From Perognathus longimembris pacificus (taxonomy: Eukaryota; Chordata; Mammalia; Rodentia; Heteromyidae), in contig NC_063162.1 of NCBI RefSeq assembly GCF_023159225.1, forward strand, positions 101,696,094 through 101,760,093: DNA of 64,000 nucleotides. The letters are read 5' to 3'. Under the pieces are notes generated by a model that was not told the DNA's origin, did no database searches, and worked only from the letters and a program-made list of their open reading frames with translations. Positions 23,545 through 36,282 of this stretch are shown here, one piece after another (position 1 is the stretch's first letter; each line of letters opens with the position of its first letter). Position numbers and translations under genes: made by a program.

Positions 23545-23935
23545 TTTTTTTTTTTTTTTAAGATAAGGTCTTGCTCCTATCAGAGGATCACAATAGCTCA
23601 GCACCTATGTACATATGATTATATAAGATGAGGCTAAGCAAAATGAACTCCAAGAGATGGAAACAGGAGGATTGCATTGTTGTCGTTATTTTTAGTGTAC
23701 TAGGTGAATTTCCTATGGTGTATCCTCTGTGGGCACTGTATATGATTTTGGTATACTGGATATTGTATATATGTTTATCTGAGCTAGGGAAGGGAAAAAA
23801 TGAGGGAGGGTGTAACAAATATGACAAGAAATGTACTCACTACCTTATTATGTAACTGCAACCCCTCTGCACATCACCTTGACAATAAAATTTAAACAAC
23901 AGAAGATAAGGTCATGCCATGCCTCCCAAGCTGGC
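23545..23935 (-). mobile_element. B1-like SINE fragment split by an L1 3' end
   Basis: A T run and AAGATAAGGTC precede the L1 piece, and AAGATAAGGTCATGCCATGC with CCTCCCAAGCTGGCC follows it. The 11-bp AAGATAAGGTC at 23560-23570 and 23903-23913 is the duplicated target. Confidence 0.6.
23571..23902 (+). mobile_element. 5'-truncated L1 3' UTR, nested
   Basis: Matches the 3' UTR of the L1s at 54461 and 63131: CAGAGGATCACAATAGCTCA, AAATGAACTCCAAGAGATGG, GTAACTGCAACCCCTCTGCA and GACAATAAAATTTAAA. Only the last roughly 330 bp of the element is present, without ORF2. Confidence 0.8.
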
Positions 23936-23974
23936 CACCAGGCCCAGAAGGATGCCTTTGTTTAGTTTGGAAAA

Positions 23975-24226
23975 TAGAAGTCATAATTTTTTATTTTTTT
24001 ATTTTATTTTATTTTTTGCCAGTCCTGGGCCTTGGACTCAGGGCCTGAGCACTGTCCCTCGCTTCTTTTTGCTCAAGGCCAGCACTCTGCCACTTGAGCC
24101 ACAGCGCCGCTTCTGGCCGTTTTCTGTATATGTGGTGCTGGGGAATTGAACCCAGGGCCTCATGTATACGAGGCAAGCACTCTTGCCACTAGGCCATATC
24201 CCCAGCCCCTAGAAGTCATAATTTTT
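23975..24226 (-). mobile_element. ID-ID dimeric SINE (subfamily 2) with 17-bp target duplication
   Basis: The element at 23992-24209 has a TTTTA-rich tail and subfamily-2 bases. The target TAGAAGTCATAATTTTT is exact at 23975-23991 and 24210-24226. Confidence 0.92.
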
Positions 24227-25370
24227 ATCTGTATTGTTTTGTAGGGGTAAGACAATTCTTTTAAAAGAGATTTCTGTTTTGTTAAGCTATGTGTTTCCTG
24301 GTACCATGACTAGAGAAAACAAAATTTTGTTGGGTCTTTTTATGTTTATATTTGTCAGTATGTCTGGGTGTGAGAAATGAGTGGAAACAAATGAAAACAA
24401 AACCCAGCAAATTCACTGCCATGTCCTTTTATGGGTTCTGAGACTCCTGCCTTCTTCCCTCTATTTTTAAGCACTCTGATGTCTTATAATTTATATGGTG
24501 TCCTGAGTTTTTACATTGAAATTTGTAGGAAGAACCTGGGAAAATACAATATTCTACCTTTCTAGATGCAGAAGTCCTATCTTTCAGACAATATGGTCTT
24601 TATGTGTTTCACAGGAACCAGTTTTAGAACATAACAGAGCTTTGAAATGATTTTTTGGGGTGTAGTAAAGTTGAATTGTTCTTTGATATGTCATGCTATA
24701 TTTAATATGTTAGAAATTAATGCTAGCTCCCTAGACTAAATACAAAATTTAGAATGTTGAAAATAACTGTGGAGAAGCATTAGAGACCTAGATGTTAGTC
24801 CTCTAACACTGTGACCATGGACAAAGCTCTTAGAGTCTCTGTATTTTCATCTAAATTAAGAGTGTTGGTCTTTAAATATCTCTATATGACTTTTACAGTA
24901 CAAAATATATTTATATATTTTACGTTATAGTATTTTACATACTTTCATAGTACTAAATATATCTTTCATAGTATCCCTACAGTTGCCTTTTCTAAACATT
25001 TTTTATTGTCACTAATCAATTCTATTACTCTTTTCTGAAAAAAAATCTAGACTTTCTGTAATACAGGACTTGAAATATGTTGGCTACGTAGGCTAACGCA
25101 AATAAAATATTCAAAATTAGATAAGCCAAATAAAGATAGCTATAATTTATTCCAGGTACTGTAATGTCTTATGAATATTCTCCCATCTAATCTTCAAAAT
25201 ATATTCACTGAAGTAGAGGTTACATCCATTTTTTAGATGGGAAAATTGAGACTCAAAAGCAGTGTACAAAAAAGCTTTGCTGTAAAGATGTGCCTAATTC
25301 CAAGTTTAGCTGATTGCAGAGCCAGATGTTCTATAACCATGTATTTTTAAAAATTCTTTTTGGTCATTAG
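24227..25370. other. No gene; weak MIR/L2 remnants
   Basis: A MIR-like plus-strand piece at about 24770-24880 (TGTGACCATGGACAAAGC, CTCTGTATTTTCATCT) and an L2/MIR-like minus-strand piece at about 25150-25335 (TAGATGGGAAAATTGAGAC). Otherwise AT-rich and unrecognised. Confidence 0.4.
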
Positions 25371-25752
25371 TCAAGAAGCAAATTATTCTTTAAATTTTTT
25401 TTTAATTTTTAGTGAAATCGAAACCAAAACCAAAATTGAAACTGAAACCAACCCCAAACCCAAGCCCAAACGCAGGCAGGCAGGCAGGCAAAGACATGAG
25501 GATCAAAGTCGGATGCAGCCTAACCCAAGCCCAAATTCGATCCCAAACCCGAAACCATAATCGAAACAAACCAGAACCCAAGCCAAAACGCCATTCGAAC
25601 CTGAACTTGAACCTGAACCTGAAACCAAGCTGAAACTGAAATCACAACCGAAACTGAAACCAAAACCAAAATTGAAACTGAAACCAAATGGGAGACCAAG
25701 CCCTAAGAGAGGCAGGTGGGCAGGCAGAGATATCAAGAAGCAAATTATTCTT
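25371..25752 (-). mobile_element. Retroposed hexanucleotide-repeat sequence with perfect 20-bp target duplication
   Basis: TCAAGAAGCAAATTATTCTT occurs exactly at 25371-25390 and 25733-25752. The 342-bp insert begins with a T-rich stretch (25391-25409), which is an A tail read on the minus strand, so the inserted RNA was minus-sense. The body is a degenerate GAAACC/CCAAAC/CCTGAA hexamer array. A 32-bp segment at 25420-25451 recurs exactly at 25656-25687, and each copy is followed by GGCAGGCAGG-type repeats, so the body holds a roughly 236-bp duplication. The tail and long duplication show L1-type retroposition. The source transcript is unknown to me. Open frames here just translate the array. 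Confidence 0.7.
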
Positions 25753-26139
25753 ATAGAACTAAGATAGTAAAGCAAAAATTTGGGTAGCTAAGAAACATTT
25801 TAGTTTTTATTTCTCTAAGCAATTCCTTTTGTTTAGATGCACAAAGCTAGCTATTAATGTTTATTCTTATAATCTATCATTTATTTATCAGATATAAGGA
25901 GCATTATCCTTAAGAGGTAAGGGAATACATTTAAGATTATAAACTATCATTCTTCAGTAACAAGAATGTCAACTTCCATAAAACTAACGCTATCAGTACT
26001 AGAAGAAACACATTACACCTTTATGTGTAAATTTTACTCACTTATGGAGAAGGAATAAGGAACCATTTGTAAGACGATTTGAGCTAATGAAAGGGTGAAG
26101 GTCAAGAAGAAATTAAATAAACTCGCTTTGTTTTTTGTT
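25753..26139. other. No recognised feature
   Basis: AT-rich sequence between the retroposed array and an old SINE. Confidence 0.35.
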
Positions 26140-26349
26140 TGCTTGGTTTTTTTTTGTTGTTGTTGTTTTTGCCAGTGCTGGGATTTGGGACTCAGGGCCT
26201 GAGCACTGTCCCTGGCTTCCTTTTGCTCAAGGCTAGCACTCTACCTCTTGAGCCACAGCACCCCTTCCGGGTTTTTCTGTTTGTGTGGTGCTGAGGGCTT
26301 CATGCATGCTAGGCAAGCACTCTACCGCTAAACCACATTCTCAGCGCCC
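26140..26349 (-). mobile_element. ID-ID dimeric SINE, older variant
   Basis: GGGACTCAGGGCCTGAGCAC, GCTCAAGGCTAGCACTCTAC, TGTGTGGTGCTGAGGGC and AAGCACTCTACCGCTAAACC. It lacks the GAATCGAACC segment of the young copies because of a small internal deletion. The tail is TTGTTG-rich. Confidence 0.75.
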
Positions 26350-26464
26350 TAAAACTAGCTTTGAAAAACACTGTTTAGACAGTTTAACAAAAGGAATACC
26401 AAGAAGCTGAAAAATATTTTGTCTAAAGAAGGTAGGAATAAGAGCTAGAGAAATGGCAGGTACA

Positions 26465-26640
26465 GTCATAATACTCAATGAACATATGTGAAAATGGAAC
26501 TAGGAAATTTGAGAAGATGGGTGGGGATAAGATAGATGGAGGAAAGAATGATGGAAGAGGTGACAAGGATTAAGGTACATTATACACACAAATGAACAAG
26601 TTAAATTGAAACTCCTTTTTATAACAAAGATAAAAAATAG
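26465..26640 (+). mobile_element. Rodent-type L1 3' end
   Basis: Purine-rich GGATAAGATAGATGGAGG, then AAGGTACATTATACACAC, then AAATTGAAACTCCTTTTTAT and an A-rich end. Confidence 0.5.
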
Positions 26641-27760
26641 TTGTTTCGATCTTATGCTTCGTGTAATAAACACTGTTAAAAAGATGTATTTTGTTAATTG
26701 AAATCAAAGTTGATGTGGATGCCTGGTAAATATTTATGTGGCAAAAGATCTGATATTACAAATTAGCATGGAAGTGTGAGGCTAGCCATGTAAGAATCTA
26801 GGACTACATTTATCCTAATTTCATTTTCTGTTAAGTCCTGCTAGTTTTCAACTGGCTTACTTTGTGAGGATTTTCTGTTAGTCTGTAGGAGTATTCCAAT
26901 AGAAGTTATTCAGATTTCATATGACTATGTGTTCTCAGAATTATCAAGGGAACTGATTGTGATGTAGACTTGTTGCAATATAATTTCTTTATAAGGAGTT
27001 AGGCAACTGATAATTGGCTAAATAATCCTGTTCTGAGATCACAGTGTGCTTTACTGGGAAAATAATTTTCTCTTTAGAAAGTTACAGTGATTTTAGTAGC
27101 TAAACCACTGGTTCATAGGAGTTTTTGTCCTAAACCCACAGTGTGGAGAGGGTGCTATACTCTAAATAACTAGCAAATTACTTTTGTTTTAGTTTCAGTA
27201 GAAAGTAAAACAAAAAGTTATATGGTTCAAGTAAATGTTATCAATGTTCAATAAAAATGATTAAAGATTAAAACCTGCCCAATCCTGGGTAAGGAAAAAG
27301 TAAAAATAAGGGTACAGTTTTGTCCTTTGGTCACCCTATAGATGCATAATGCATTTTCTATGGAACTCAAAAGTCAGGGCAGCATGATTTGAAAAACCAC
27401 CAGTAAATTATATACATCAGTAGAGTAAGTGTCCAAAAACATAACATCCTAGTCGTTCTATTAGCAATTTGTGGTAATGAACTTCTGTGGGCCTAAATTT
27501 CCTCATCTGTGAAACGAGTAGATTTAACTAGGTCTTTTCCAGCTCAAATATTCAAGACAACTATTAGCAACTGTAGGTAAATCTCAAAACTTTGCAACTG
27601 TGTAGTCCACAGCAACATTATATGCTTACTGAAGAGTAAAATTTTATGCCTACCTCAAAATTCTGTCATTTTTAACCTTAAAAATGTTACAAAAATCTTG
27701 TGTTGAGTGCTTGCCTAACACAAGGCCATGTCCTTAATCCAGCACTGGATCAAAAAAGTT
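26641..27760. other. No gene; small MIR-like and ID-like remnants
   Basis: A MIR-like piece at about 27465-27560 (CCTAAATTTCCTCATCTGTG) and an ID-like fragment at about 27698-27760 (GTTGAGTGCTTGCCTAACAC). The rest is unrecognised. Confidence 0.4.
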
Positions 27761-28640
27761 GAGATTGCAACATAAATTACCCTGTTTAAAGCAATGTTAA
27801 TATTCCTTTCTTTCTCAAATAGTGGTATTTCATTGAGTCAACCTGGCAAACATTGAGTACTCATTACCTGACAGGCACTTGAGTATGGAGGAATGAAAGG
27901 ATCACAAAAGAAAGTTAGCAACATTCCCTTTCCAATACAAAGGCAATCAGTTCTTAACAAATAGGGTCTTTCCAATAGAACCTTACACTGCAAAGATGTT
28001 GCTTTCTTTCTAAACAATAGGGACAATAGGGTGGGTGCTACACAGGAACATTTGATAAGCAAGTAAAATGTGAGGGGGCACAGCAAGAGAGCTGTGTATC
28101 TAAAAATTGGGATATTTTTCTAAGCACAATAGCTTTGTTGCAACTGATTTCTGATGAACTTTAGTACAGTATTTAATTTCATAGAGTACAAAAGGTTTTG
28201 CTTTTCTAAATACCAAAGTATCTCTTAAGCAAAAATTACAATGCCTGAATGTTTACTGTTTACTGGGGATGGTTTTAGGGTCAAGAGAAGGGTTACCATG
28301 ATGCCTTTGAGGACTTGGTAAGGAATGGTGGGAGGCCCATCCCCTCTGGACTTAACAAATCCTTTGACAGTTGATGCCTGGCAAGTCTTGGGGCTCCCTC
28401 CCTTTGTTACTGGTAGATCTCCCAGCTCAACTCCGCATTGTACCCCTACTCACTCTACTACTCCAAGATGGAGCCTACATACACTACTCCCTCTAGAGAT
28501 GGGCAACCTTCATGTACCCCACCCAACTGTTGATGAGGCCTGTTGTGCTCATGGGCCACAACCACACTAACCTACCAACCCACCAACCCACATCACCTTC
28601 CAAGGAACTGGCCAGTCACCACTAGGCCCCACCCTTCTCC
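27761..28640. other. CCDC71L upstream flank, no recognised element
   Basis: No SINE, L1 or LTR was recognised here. From 28320 the sequence becomes C/T-rich with short CCAACCCACC-type repeats near 28575-28595, merging into the promoter. It is a reasonable place for proximal enhancers or a divergent noncoding transcript, but nothing in the sequence proves either. Confidence 0.4.
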
Positions 28641-28647
28641 AGAGCGT

Positions 28648-28781
28648 ACCCAATGGGTGGAGCCGAAGCTGCGGGTGGGCGGGGACTGAGGCAGGCACAT
28701 TTAAAGAACGGCCGCGGCGAGAGGAAGCGAGAGAGGAGAAGAAAGAGAGGCTGGGGGAGGGGAGGTGCGAGGCGCCGTCCA

Positions 28782-28784
<3 letters not shown>
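28648..28784 (+). promoter_or_regulatory. CCDC71L core promoter: CCAAT, GC box, TATA-like, CCAAT
   Basis: In order: CCAAT at 28650-28654, the Sp1-type GC box GGGCGGGG at 28677-28684, a TATA-like ATTTAAAG at 28699-28706, and a second CCAAT at 28779-28783. The spacing of the first three is that of a focused RNA polymerase II promoter and would put a start site near 28725-28740 (inferred). A further GC-box cluster with GGGGCGGGG lies near 28868-28880, in the likely 5' UTR. Confidence 0.6.
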
Positions 28785-29748
<964 letters not shown>

Positions 29749-30561
29749 GGGGACGCGGGTGACCCGCGCCGCCCCGGCCCCGCAGAGACGGACAAACGTC
29801 AGTCGAGTGTTTACAGAACGGGCCCGCACCAGGTCCTCCGAGCACTTTACAAGACCTAGCCCCCGAGGGCTCGTCCCGCTCTGCGCCCCGGGACGTGGGG
29901 GGTCCGGGACCGGTGTGCGTCCTCGGCCGCCTCCGGCACCGCGTCTGCGGGAGGAGGAGCCGGCCGGACCCGCGGGGGAGGGCCCTTGGCTTCCTGACCC
30001 CAGATTGAGACGTCTCCAGGACTACAGGGGCGGGCAGACCCGGTTTCCCCCTTTTGGACTCTACCTCACTGGTCTGGAAGTCCTCCGAAGAAAGTCATTC
30101 TTTTTTTTTTTTTTCTTTTCTTGTTCTTCCAAAGGCATTTGTCGTCGTGTGCTAGTGTTAAAAAAAAAAAAAGCCACAATTTGACTTACTCGTTCTCCTC
30201 CCCTGACTGCCGCCACCCTTCTCTCTGGATGGAAGATCCGATATGTTTTGTGCTGGTGGATTAGTTTGTGCTCAGGGTATTCTGAATTTCACTCGTTTTG
30301 CTAAATTTATTATTATTCTCCTGGATTCCAAAGCCTTGATCAAGGATATTTTCTAAGAGTTTCAAGTGTGTGACTGATGGGAGTGCAAGGATTTCTATGA
30401 ATCCAGTGACTTTTTCAAAAGAGACGCAGAAGTATAACTTTAAACGTTTATATAAGGGTTTTCTCATGTATGTTGCTATTTACTGAGCTTCTAAACAAAA
30501 TGGTAGAATACCGTTCTTGAGTTTTGTTTAGGAAAAATTGACTTGTCAGATTCTTTAATTG

Positions 30562-30567
30562 AATAAA
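30562..30567 (+). terminator. Candidate proximal poly(A) signal
   Basis: AATAAA about 815 bp after the CCDC71L stop; a second AATAAA lies at 30762-30767. Either could give a short 3' UTR isoform. No strong GT-rich element was noted after them, so use is uncertain. Confidence 0.3.
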
Positions 30568-33001
30568 ATTTAATGTGTTTGGAACCACATCGCTTGTGCT
30601 CAAAAGTGAATTGTGAACATCTGGCGTTGGTGACAGGAATGAGTGGAATCCATTTGGAGTTACTTTGGCCTCGTGTCTCGGTCTAACATAAAAATCCTGG
30701 AATGTTCAAGGGAAGATATTGTAAAATGGAAGTTGCATTAGAGAGATCACTGTCAACATAGAATAAAGAGATAAGCGGAATACCCATTAGTGAATTCTCA
30801 GAATGGATAATAATCTACAGGGAGGGGTGGGGGCATTTCTTGATATCAAATAACTGGTTGAAGTTACTGTGGACAACATAGGTATTTTTTTTTTTTTTTG
30901 CTTTTGGATACCAAGAAATGCCCGGACTACTATTCATTGCCTTTATGAACTTCATGACAATTCATTGCTTTCGTCCTGTGAATTTTTTTTAAGTCATCTT
31001 TCCATTTATAATTATGCTTGCAGTCTTTGACAACTAAAGGCCACAGGAATCAAATAGGGAGCTACACATAGCACTGACCCTTCTTTTATAGTAGTGTGTA
31101 TACCATACAGCCCAGTGTGGAATTCTTGATTAATTCAAGTGCCTTTGGTCGTTGGTGGCAGCAAGACTTAATGGTTTTTAGCCAGTGGTGCCACAGACAC
31201 CTTTTACCGCAATACCTAAAGGGTCAAGTGTTTTTGTGCTACTAGTATTTCAAATTTAAGTATTCTGCCATGGAATGATCCATACTGGGCTGGAACTTGA
31301 CATATTAAATCCTCAGTGCTAAAGTTTTTGTGAGCTTGGCAGCTTCTTGGGAGAATGAGTTCCTCTTTGACCCTTATGACCCTGGAATTCAAATGGCAAA
31401 GCTTTCTGAAATGATTATTTTAAATTTAATAGTCCATAGTGTTGTGACTTAATTTCAGTGTTGTTTTGTAAAAACAATTATATATATATATATACATATA
31501 TGACTTTATGCCAGTTTCCCAATAAGCCTAATCTTTATACTCAATACATTGTTACAAATGCTGTCACATGAATAAATAAAAAGTAAATAACTAGAAGGAG
31601 AGAGTTAAATTATAGTTGTGTGATGGGAAGCTAAGACATACTCTATCAGTCTTTAGCCTCCTTGCCAAATGTATTTCAGATACATAGGATTTTATTTCCC
31701 CAAAATATATTGTTTTATAGTTAACCCAGCACCTGAATTTGTACCACTACACTGTTGTACAGTTTTATAATAGTTGAAAACAAATCCAATGGCCATATTA
31801 AAATGTAATTTCAATGTGTAGCTTATCTTGTTTCCCAGAGGATTTTGAAATTAGACTTAGCTGAGAGAATAACTTTTCTCTGCACACAACTAAAACAACC
31901 CAGTGACACCTTGCATTTATTTTAACAGACTCTTGACAGTATTTTTCTTATGCCTTGTTACTTTGGTGCACTTGAACTCATGTAAATGATTCCTTGGTTT
32001 CTTTGCGCTGATGTCAGTTTGGATCTGATTGCCTGTCTGAATTTAATATGGCTCTTCTGGGCTACTAAAATGTTATGCCATTTCTAGTTTGTGGAGTAAG
32101 ATGTAAAAAAACAAAATAAGAAACTTTATTTTTGTCAAGTTTTCTTCAGCAAAACGTGACAACTCCTAAAATGTGAAGAAAAACACCTAATACAGATGGC
32201 TAATGAACTAATAGAGTGAAAGTTTTGTATGGGTACCTTTGGACAGAATGTGAAAAGAAACTTGGCATAGTGGCCTTTATTGTGAGGCATCCATTATTGT
32301 CCTATAAAGTGAATCTGTAGCTTAGTTTGTGTATAGTTTTTCAAGAAATCTCATCACTTCTCTCATTTTCTCTTATATCTTATATGGCACAAGTAGAGAG
32401 GGACATCTAGGAGAAAAATCTATTATCAGCCTATGCTTTCACTTAATGTTTGACTTTGAATGCCTAAATGTGGTGACTGGCACCTGACATAATCTTTTGA
32501 GATCCTTGATGTCATTTTTACCTTCCTCTCTGTCAACCAGCAGTTTTTACTTTGTTAATAACATGATAGCAAGCTTCATTGTTGATAGTGTGAGGTGTTG
32601 CTGTTGTGGGGTGTGTTATTTTGTCTTAAGTTTGAATACACTATTGGACAAGTATAACAAGCTGGTGGCTAATACCGACTGATTTGCTATGTGCAAATGA
32701 TAGTGCTATTTTTCAGAAATCTCCAGTAAAAATTTAAATTTTTTTAATACAAATTTGAACAATTTTGAACACAATTTTTTTCTTTAAGGGTTGCCACAGC
32801 ATTCTTTAAATAGGTGATTTTTAGTGAACATATATATATATGCCTAACATTTACTTTATTGGTATGTTAAAATATTTTTTAATAAACTGTTATGTCTTAA
32901 GTGCATTAGAAAGCAATTGTTTGTAGTGGAACTCTGAAGTGTTTCTCTGGATGATTTAATGTGCATATGATTGTGCTTTGCTTTTTAACTTATTAACTGT
33001 A

Positions 33002-33007
33002 AATAAA
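33002..33007 (+). terminator. Likely distal poly(A) signal (AATAAA) of CCDC71L
   Basis: AATAAA in an AT-rich setting, followed within 25 bp by a GT/T-rich stretch (GTGTCTAGTTTTTC) that resembles a downstream element. It lies about 4.3 kb from the inferred start site. Another AATAAA at 32881-32886 is a close alternative. Confidence 0.5.
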
Positions 33008-33025
33008 TTTTAGAGAATACAGTGT

Positions 33026-34779
33026 CTAGTTTTTCTACTGATGCTGAAATTTTTTGAAGTGAGATTTTATGTTTGCATGTGAATGAGAAAACTTAATTTA
33101 CAGTTGGATAAATTTTTACTTTTTGTGAACTTTAAACTCTTGAAAATCTCAATGTGTGTTTTGTATTGTGTTGGAAGTCTGTGTTCTGTCAATTCTTTAA
33201 TTATCTCATGAATTTCTTGGATGGTGTTTCAAACCTACACCATTACCAAGCTAGTAGCAGTAATCCCTGTTAAGAATACATCAATATTTAGGGCTTTGAT
33301 TCCTCATCCCACCCCACCCAAGCCCATATGTAGTGACACTTACAGATCTAAGATCTCATTATTTTATACTGATAGTCTATATGATTACTGAGATCGAATT
33401 AGTTTGTATGAAGTTTGTGTCAGGTACTAAGGAAACAAAATGAGTACAATAGCATTAAAGATTGTTCTACTGAATAAGGAAGGCCAAAATTTACTACAAT
33501 CTACAAGGCAGAAGTTTTCTTGATATTAGCAAAGGCATAATTTAATACTGTGTGGGCTGAATTCCCTTTGTAGCTGGGTTCCTGATCTTCAGTGGAGGTA
33601 GCTTGGCAAATAGCTATGGAGTCACATGGACCAGGATGGAATTGTTGTGCCTGCCTTCATGATGTGTAAGTGTTGGGACTCTAGGCAAATAAACTTTGTG
33701 CTTTAGCTGCTTCCACTATCAAATGTGGTTATTAAAAAAAACACAGGGTATTGTATAGATTGAAATGAACAAAATATATGAAATTCTAGATAAGGACTAT
33801 GGAGCTATGTAGGCTGAAAATACCTATATATACACTGAGAGTGATTCCTTGGGCATTTAGGCCTCCAGCTTTTTCAGCCTTCCAACCAGAACAGACTGAG
33901 CTGGGAAATGTATGAGACGAATTTAAGTGAAGGCAATTCATAATGAAAATGAAGACAAATTGTCTTGTAGTTTGTGGGAAAACTGTAAGGTAGGAGATTG
34001 GATTAAGTTGGTCTATGACAATTTTCACTGTTAGAAATTTCTTTAAAAATTATATCTCTGAAAGGCATTCCAAATATGCACTGTTTTAAAGTATCAGAAT
34101 TTGTAAAAGAGCAATATTGTTAGTCATCCAACAACTTGTCAAAGATTTGCCCTAAATTTTCACACGGAGTGATTTTGGCAGAGATTGCTCAAGAACCCTG
34201 CTAGTTTACTTGTTCTGAACCAAGATAAGACTAGTTTTATGAAATTTGTATTAAAGGGAACAAAGAGTACAATAGCTTTGCATGAAATTGTCACAAAAAA
34301 TAAAATTTTCCTGTCTGAAGCATTGAGAGAGTTTTAGGTGTTTCATATTAAAGCCGGTAATTTGTCTTTGAATCCTATTAGCACAAAGAATAACAGACCA
34401 TAGTCTTGAGTTTGGGCAAATCAAAGTGGCAGTATCTAAAGTTGGCAAAAAAGAATTTCCTGGAAAAGCTATTGTGTGGAAGTCACACAGGTGCAGCAGC
34501 TACAAAATTGAGCCTTACTGCAGATTTCACAAAAACACTTCAGTCAGTGCTTGTCTTGTAAATGTTTTAAGCCACAACATGGTAAGCATACCCAGAGTTC
34601 AGGTTGAAGGTCATGACACCAAACAATTGGATTAGCCACACAAATTGAATCAACATTCTATTGGATTTATTAGCTTCTGAAAGTATTTATAGACAAGCTA
34701 AATTCTGTCTATGAATTATCAAATAGTGAAATTAATGGTGCAAATGTATGTATCTCCTGAGATTTTTTTCTAGTACATA
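33026..34779. other. CCDC71L downstream flank; MIR-like piece only
   Basis: A MIR-like plus-strand remnant sits at about 33600-33770 (TATGGAGTCACATGGACC). No gene, SINE or L1 recognised. Part of this could belong to longer CCDC71L transcripts. Confidence 0.4.
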
Positions 34780-35280
34780 TTGTTTAAAGAATATAGGATT
34801 TTCATTCTAGTCCCCAATCCCCTGATACCTCATAAAGCCTCATTGCCTCCCAAAGTCCTACCTCACCTCCTACCACATAGGAGACCCAGCCTCCTTCCTC
34901 CTTCTGATAACAATGTGAGTTCGTGGAGCTGGGTGAGGCCAGAGGAGGTAAGGATATGCAGAGACTTCCTGTGGAGAGGAGATGGGGAGGCCTACACAGG
35001 GAGGCAGAAAGACCAGCTCTTCATCGCATCTTCCTCTGGGGCAGTGATGAGTAGGTCTCCCTCTCCCTTCAGGCACCCACAGCAGCCTCAAGCCCACCAC
35101 CTGCTGAGGGCCATGCTTAAGCACAAGCTTCTTGCATCCTCTACGAGGCACAGCAGGATGTTGCAGAATGTGTACATGTTATACCATCACCACTTTAGGA
35201 GAGATTATCCAACATTTCAAACACTTATCTTTCTGTGGTGAGAGATCTGCTCTTCTAACTATTTTGAATTACAGGATAAA
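34780..35280. other. Unrecognised GC-richer block with open frames on both strands
   Basis: Less AT-rich than its surroundings. A 153-codon plus frame (34780-35241) and a 93-codon minus frame (34870-35151) overlap. The plus frame is rich in Pro, His, Ser and Arg, with no domain I recognise. A donor-like GAGGTAAGG is present near 34947. It could be a decayed repeat, an exon of a noncoding transcript, or chance. Confidence 0.3.
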
Positions 35281-35379
35281 ATAGCTTGACTGTAAAGAAC
35301 CCTAGAACTTAATCCCGCTAATTTTATTCCTATTAACTTATCCCTCCTCAGGCCCTCTTCCCCCTTCCTGACATCTAGG

Positions 35380-36050
35380 GAGCACTATTCCACTTCCTGC
35401 TTCTAGATTGACATTTTCAGTGAGATTCTATGTGATTGTCTGTGCTGGCTTATTTCACTTCATATCATGTCCTGGTCCATCCACAATGCTAAAAATGACA
35501 ATTCTCTTCTTTTATGACTGAATTGAATGTGTGCACCGTATTTTCTTCTACTTGCTAACTGGTGGACATGAGGGTTGATTCCATATCTTGGCTTCTCTGA
35601 ACAATACTGCAGTGATAGAGGTGTTTAGGTTTCTCCTTGACACCCTAAATTTCTTTCCTTTCGATATAAACCCAGGTATGGAATTGCTAGATCTAATTTT
35701 AGGGGTCTTGTTTTTTTTTTTTAAAGGACCTTTCACATCAGCAGTGTGTAAAAGTTGTTCTTCCTTCACATTTTCATCAGTACTTGTCAGGTTTGCATTG
35801 GTTATTGTTAGTTCAGAGTTTGATAGGGAAAACAAGATAGGGTCTCGTTTTATGTCTGTGTTAGCCTGGACTATGATCCTACTATTTGTGCTTCCTGGTG
35901 TGCTTCCTGAGCCACTGCATCTGGCTAATATTCTCCTTTTTGATTAGAAGGACATAGTACCTCACTGTAGTTCTGGTTTGCCTTTTCCTGATGATTAGTG
36001 GAGTGTCTTTTCATATTCCTGTTAGTCTTTGGTATATATTTTGAAAAACA
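35380..36050 (-). mobile_element. Old L1M ORF2/3' fragment with B1-like insert
   Basis: GGCTTATTTCACTTCATATCA, GGTGGACATGAGGGTTGATTC, CTCTGAACAATACTGCAGTG and GGTATGGAATTGCTAGATC read as minus-strand L1. A B1-like minus-strand piece (GGGTCTCGTTTTATGTCTG) interrupts at about 35835-35935. No coding frame survives. Confidence 0.6.
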
Positions 36051-36064
36051 GCTTTTCAGATCCT

Positions 36065-36282
36065 TTACTTTTTTTTTTTTTCTTTCCAGTGTTGGAGTTT
36101 GAACTCGGGGCCTTGCACTTGATTAACTATACCATTTGATCTATGTTTCCAGATGGGCTTTTTTGCTGGTTATTTGGGAGATGGAATCTCCTAGTTTTTT
36201 CTGCCCAGGCTGACTTCAAACCTGTATTTTCTGGATCTCAGTCTCCAGAGTAGCTAGGACTCCAGGCATGAACTCTAGTCAC
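36065..36282 (-). mobile_element. B1-ID dimeric SINE, old
   Basis: T-rich tail, GTTTGAACTCGGGGCCTTGC, TGGTTATTTGGGAGATGG and CAGAGTAGCTAGGACTCCAG in minus order. Confidence 0.65.

Larger units (their letters stand above)
29749..33025 (+). other. CCDC71L: Probable CCDC71L 3' UTR
   Basis: After the TAA at 29746-29748 come about 270 bp of GC-rich sequence, then AT-rich sequence with no recognisable SINE or L1. The human gene spans roughly 4.2 kb as I recall it. A transcript from about 28730 to about 33025 would be 4.3 kb, so a long 3' UTR is expected. Many ATTTA/TTTTTA motifs suggest post-transcriptional control. The T runs near 30099 and 30882 and the AT repeat at 31482-31500 are simple. The end point is inferred from the last strong poly(A) signal. 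Confidence 0.6.

Noticed and set aside
25360..25775. Pro/Lys-rich and Gly/Phe-rich frames (for example GFGFGF repeats)
   Set aside because: Translations of the degenerate hexanucleotide array. It is framed by a target duplication and has no gene signals.
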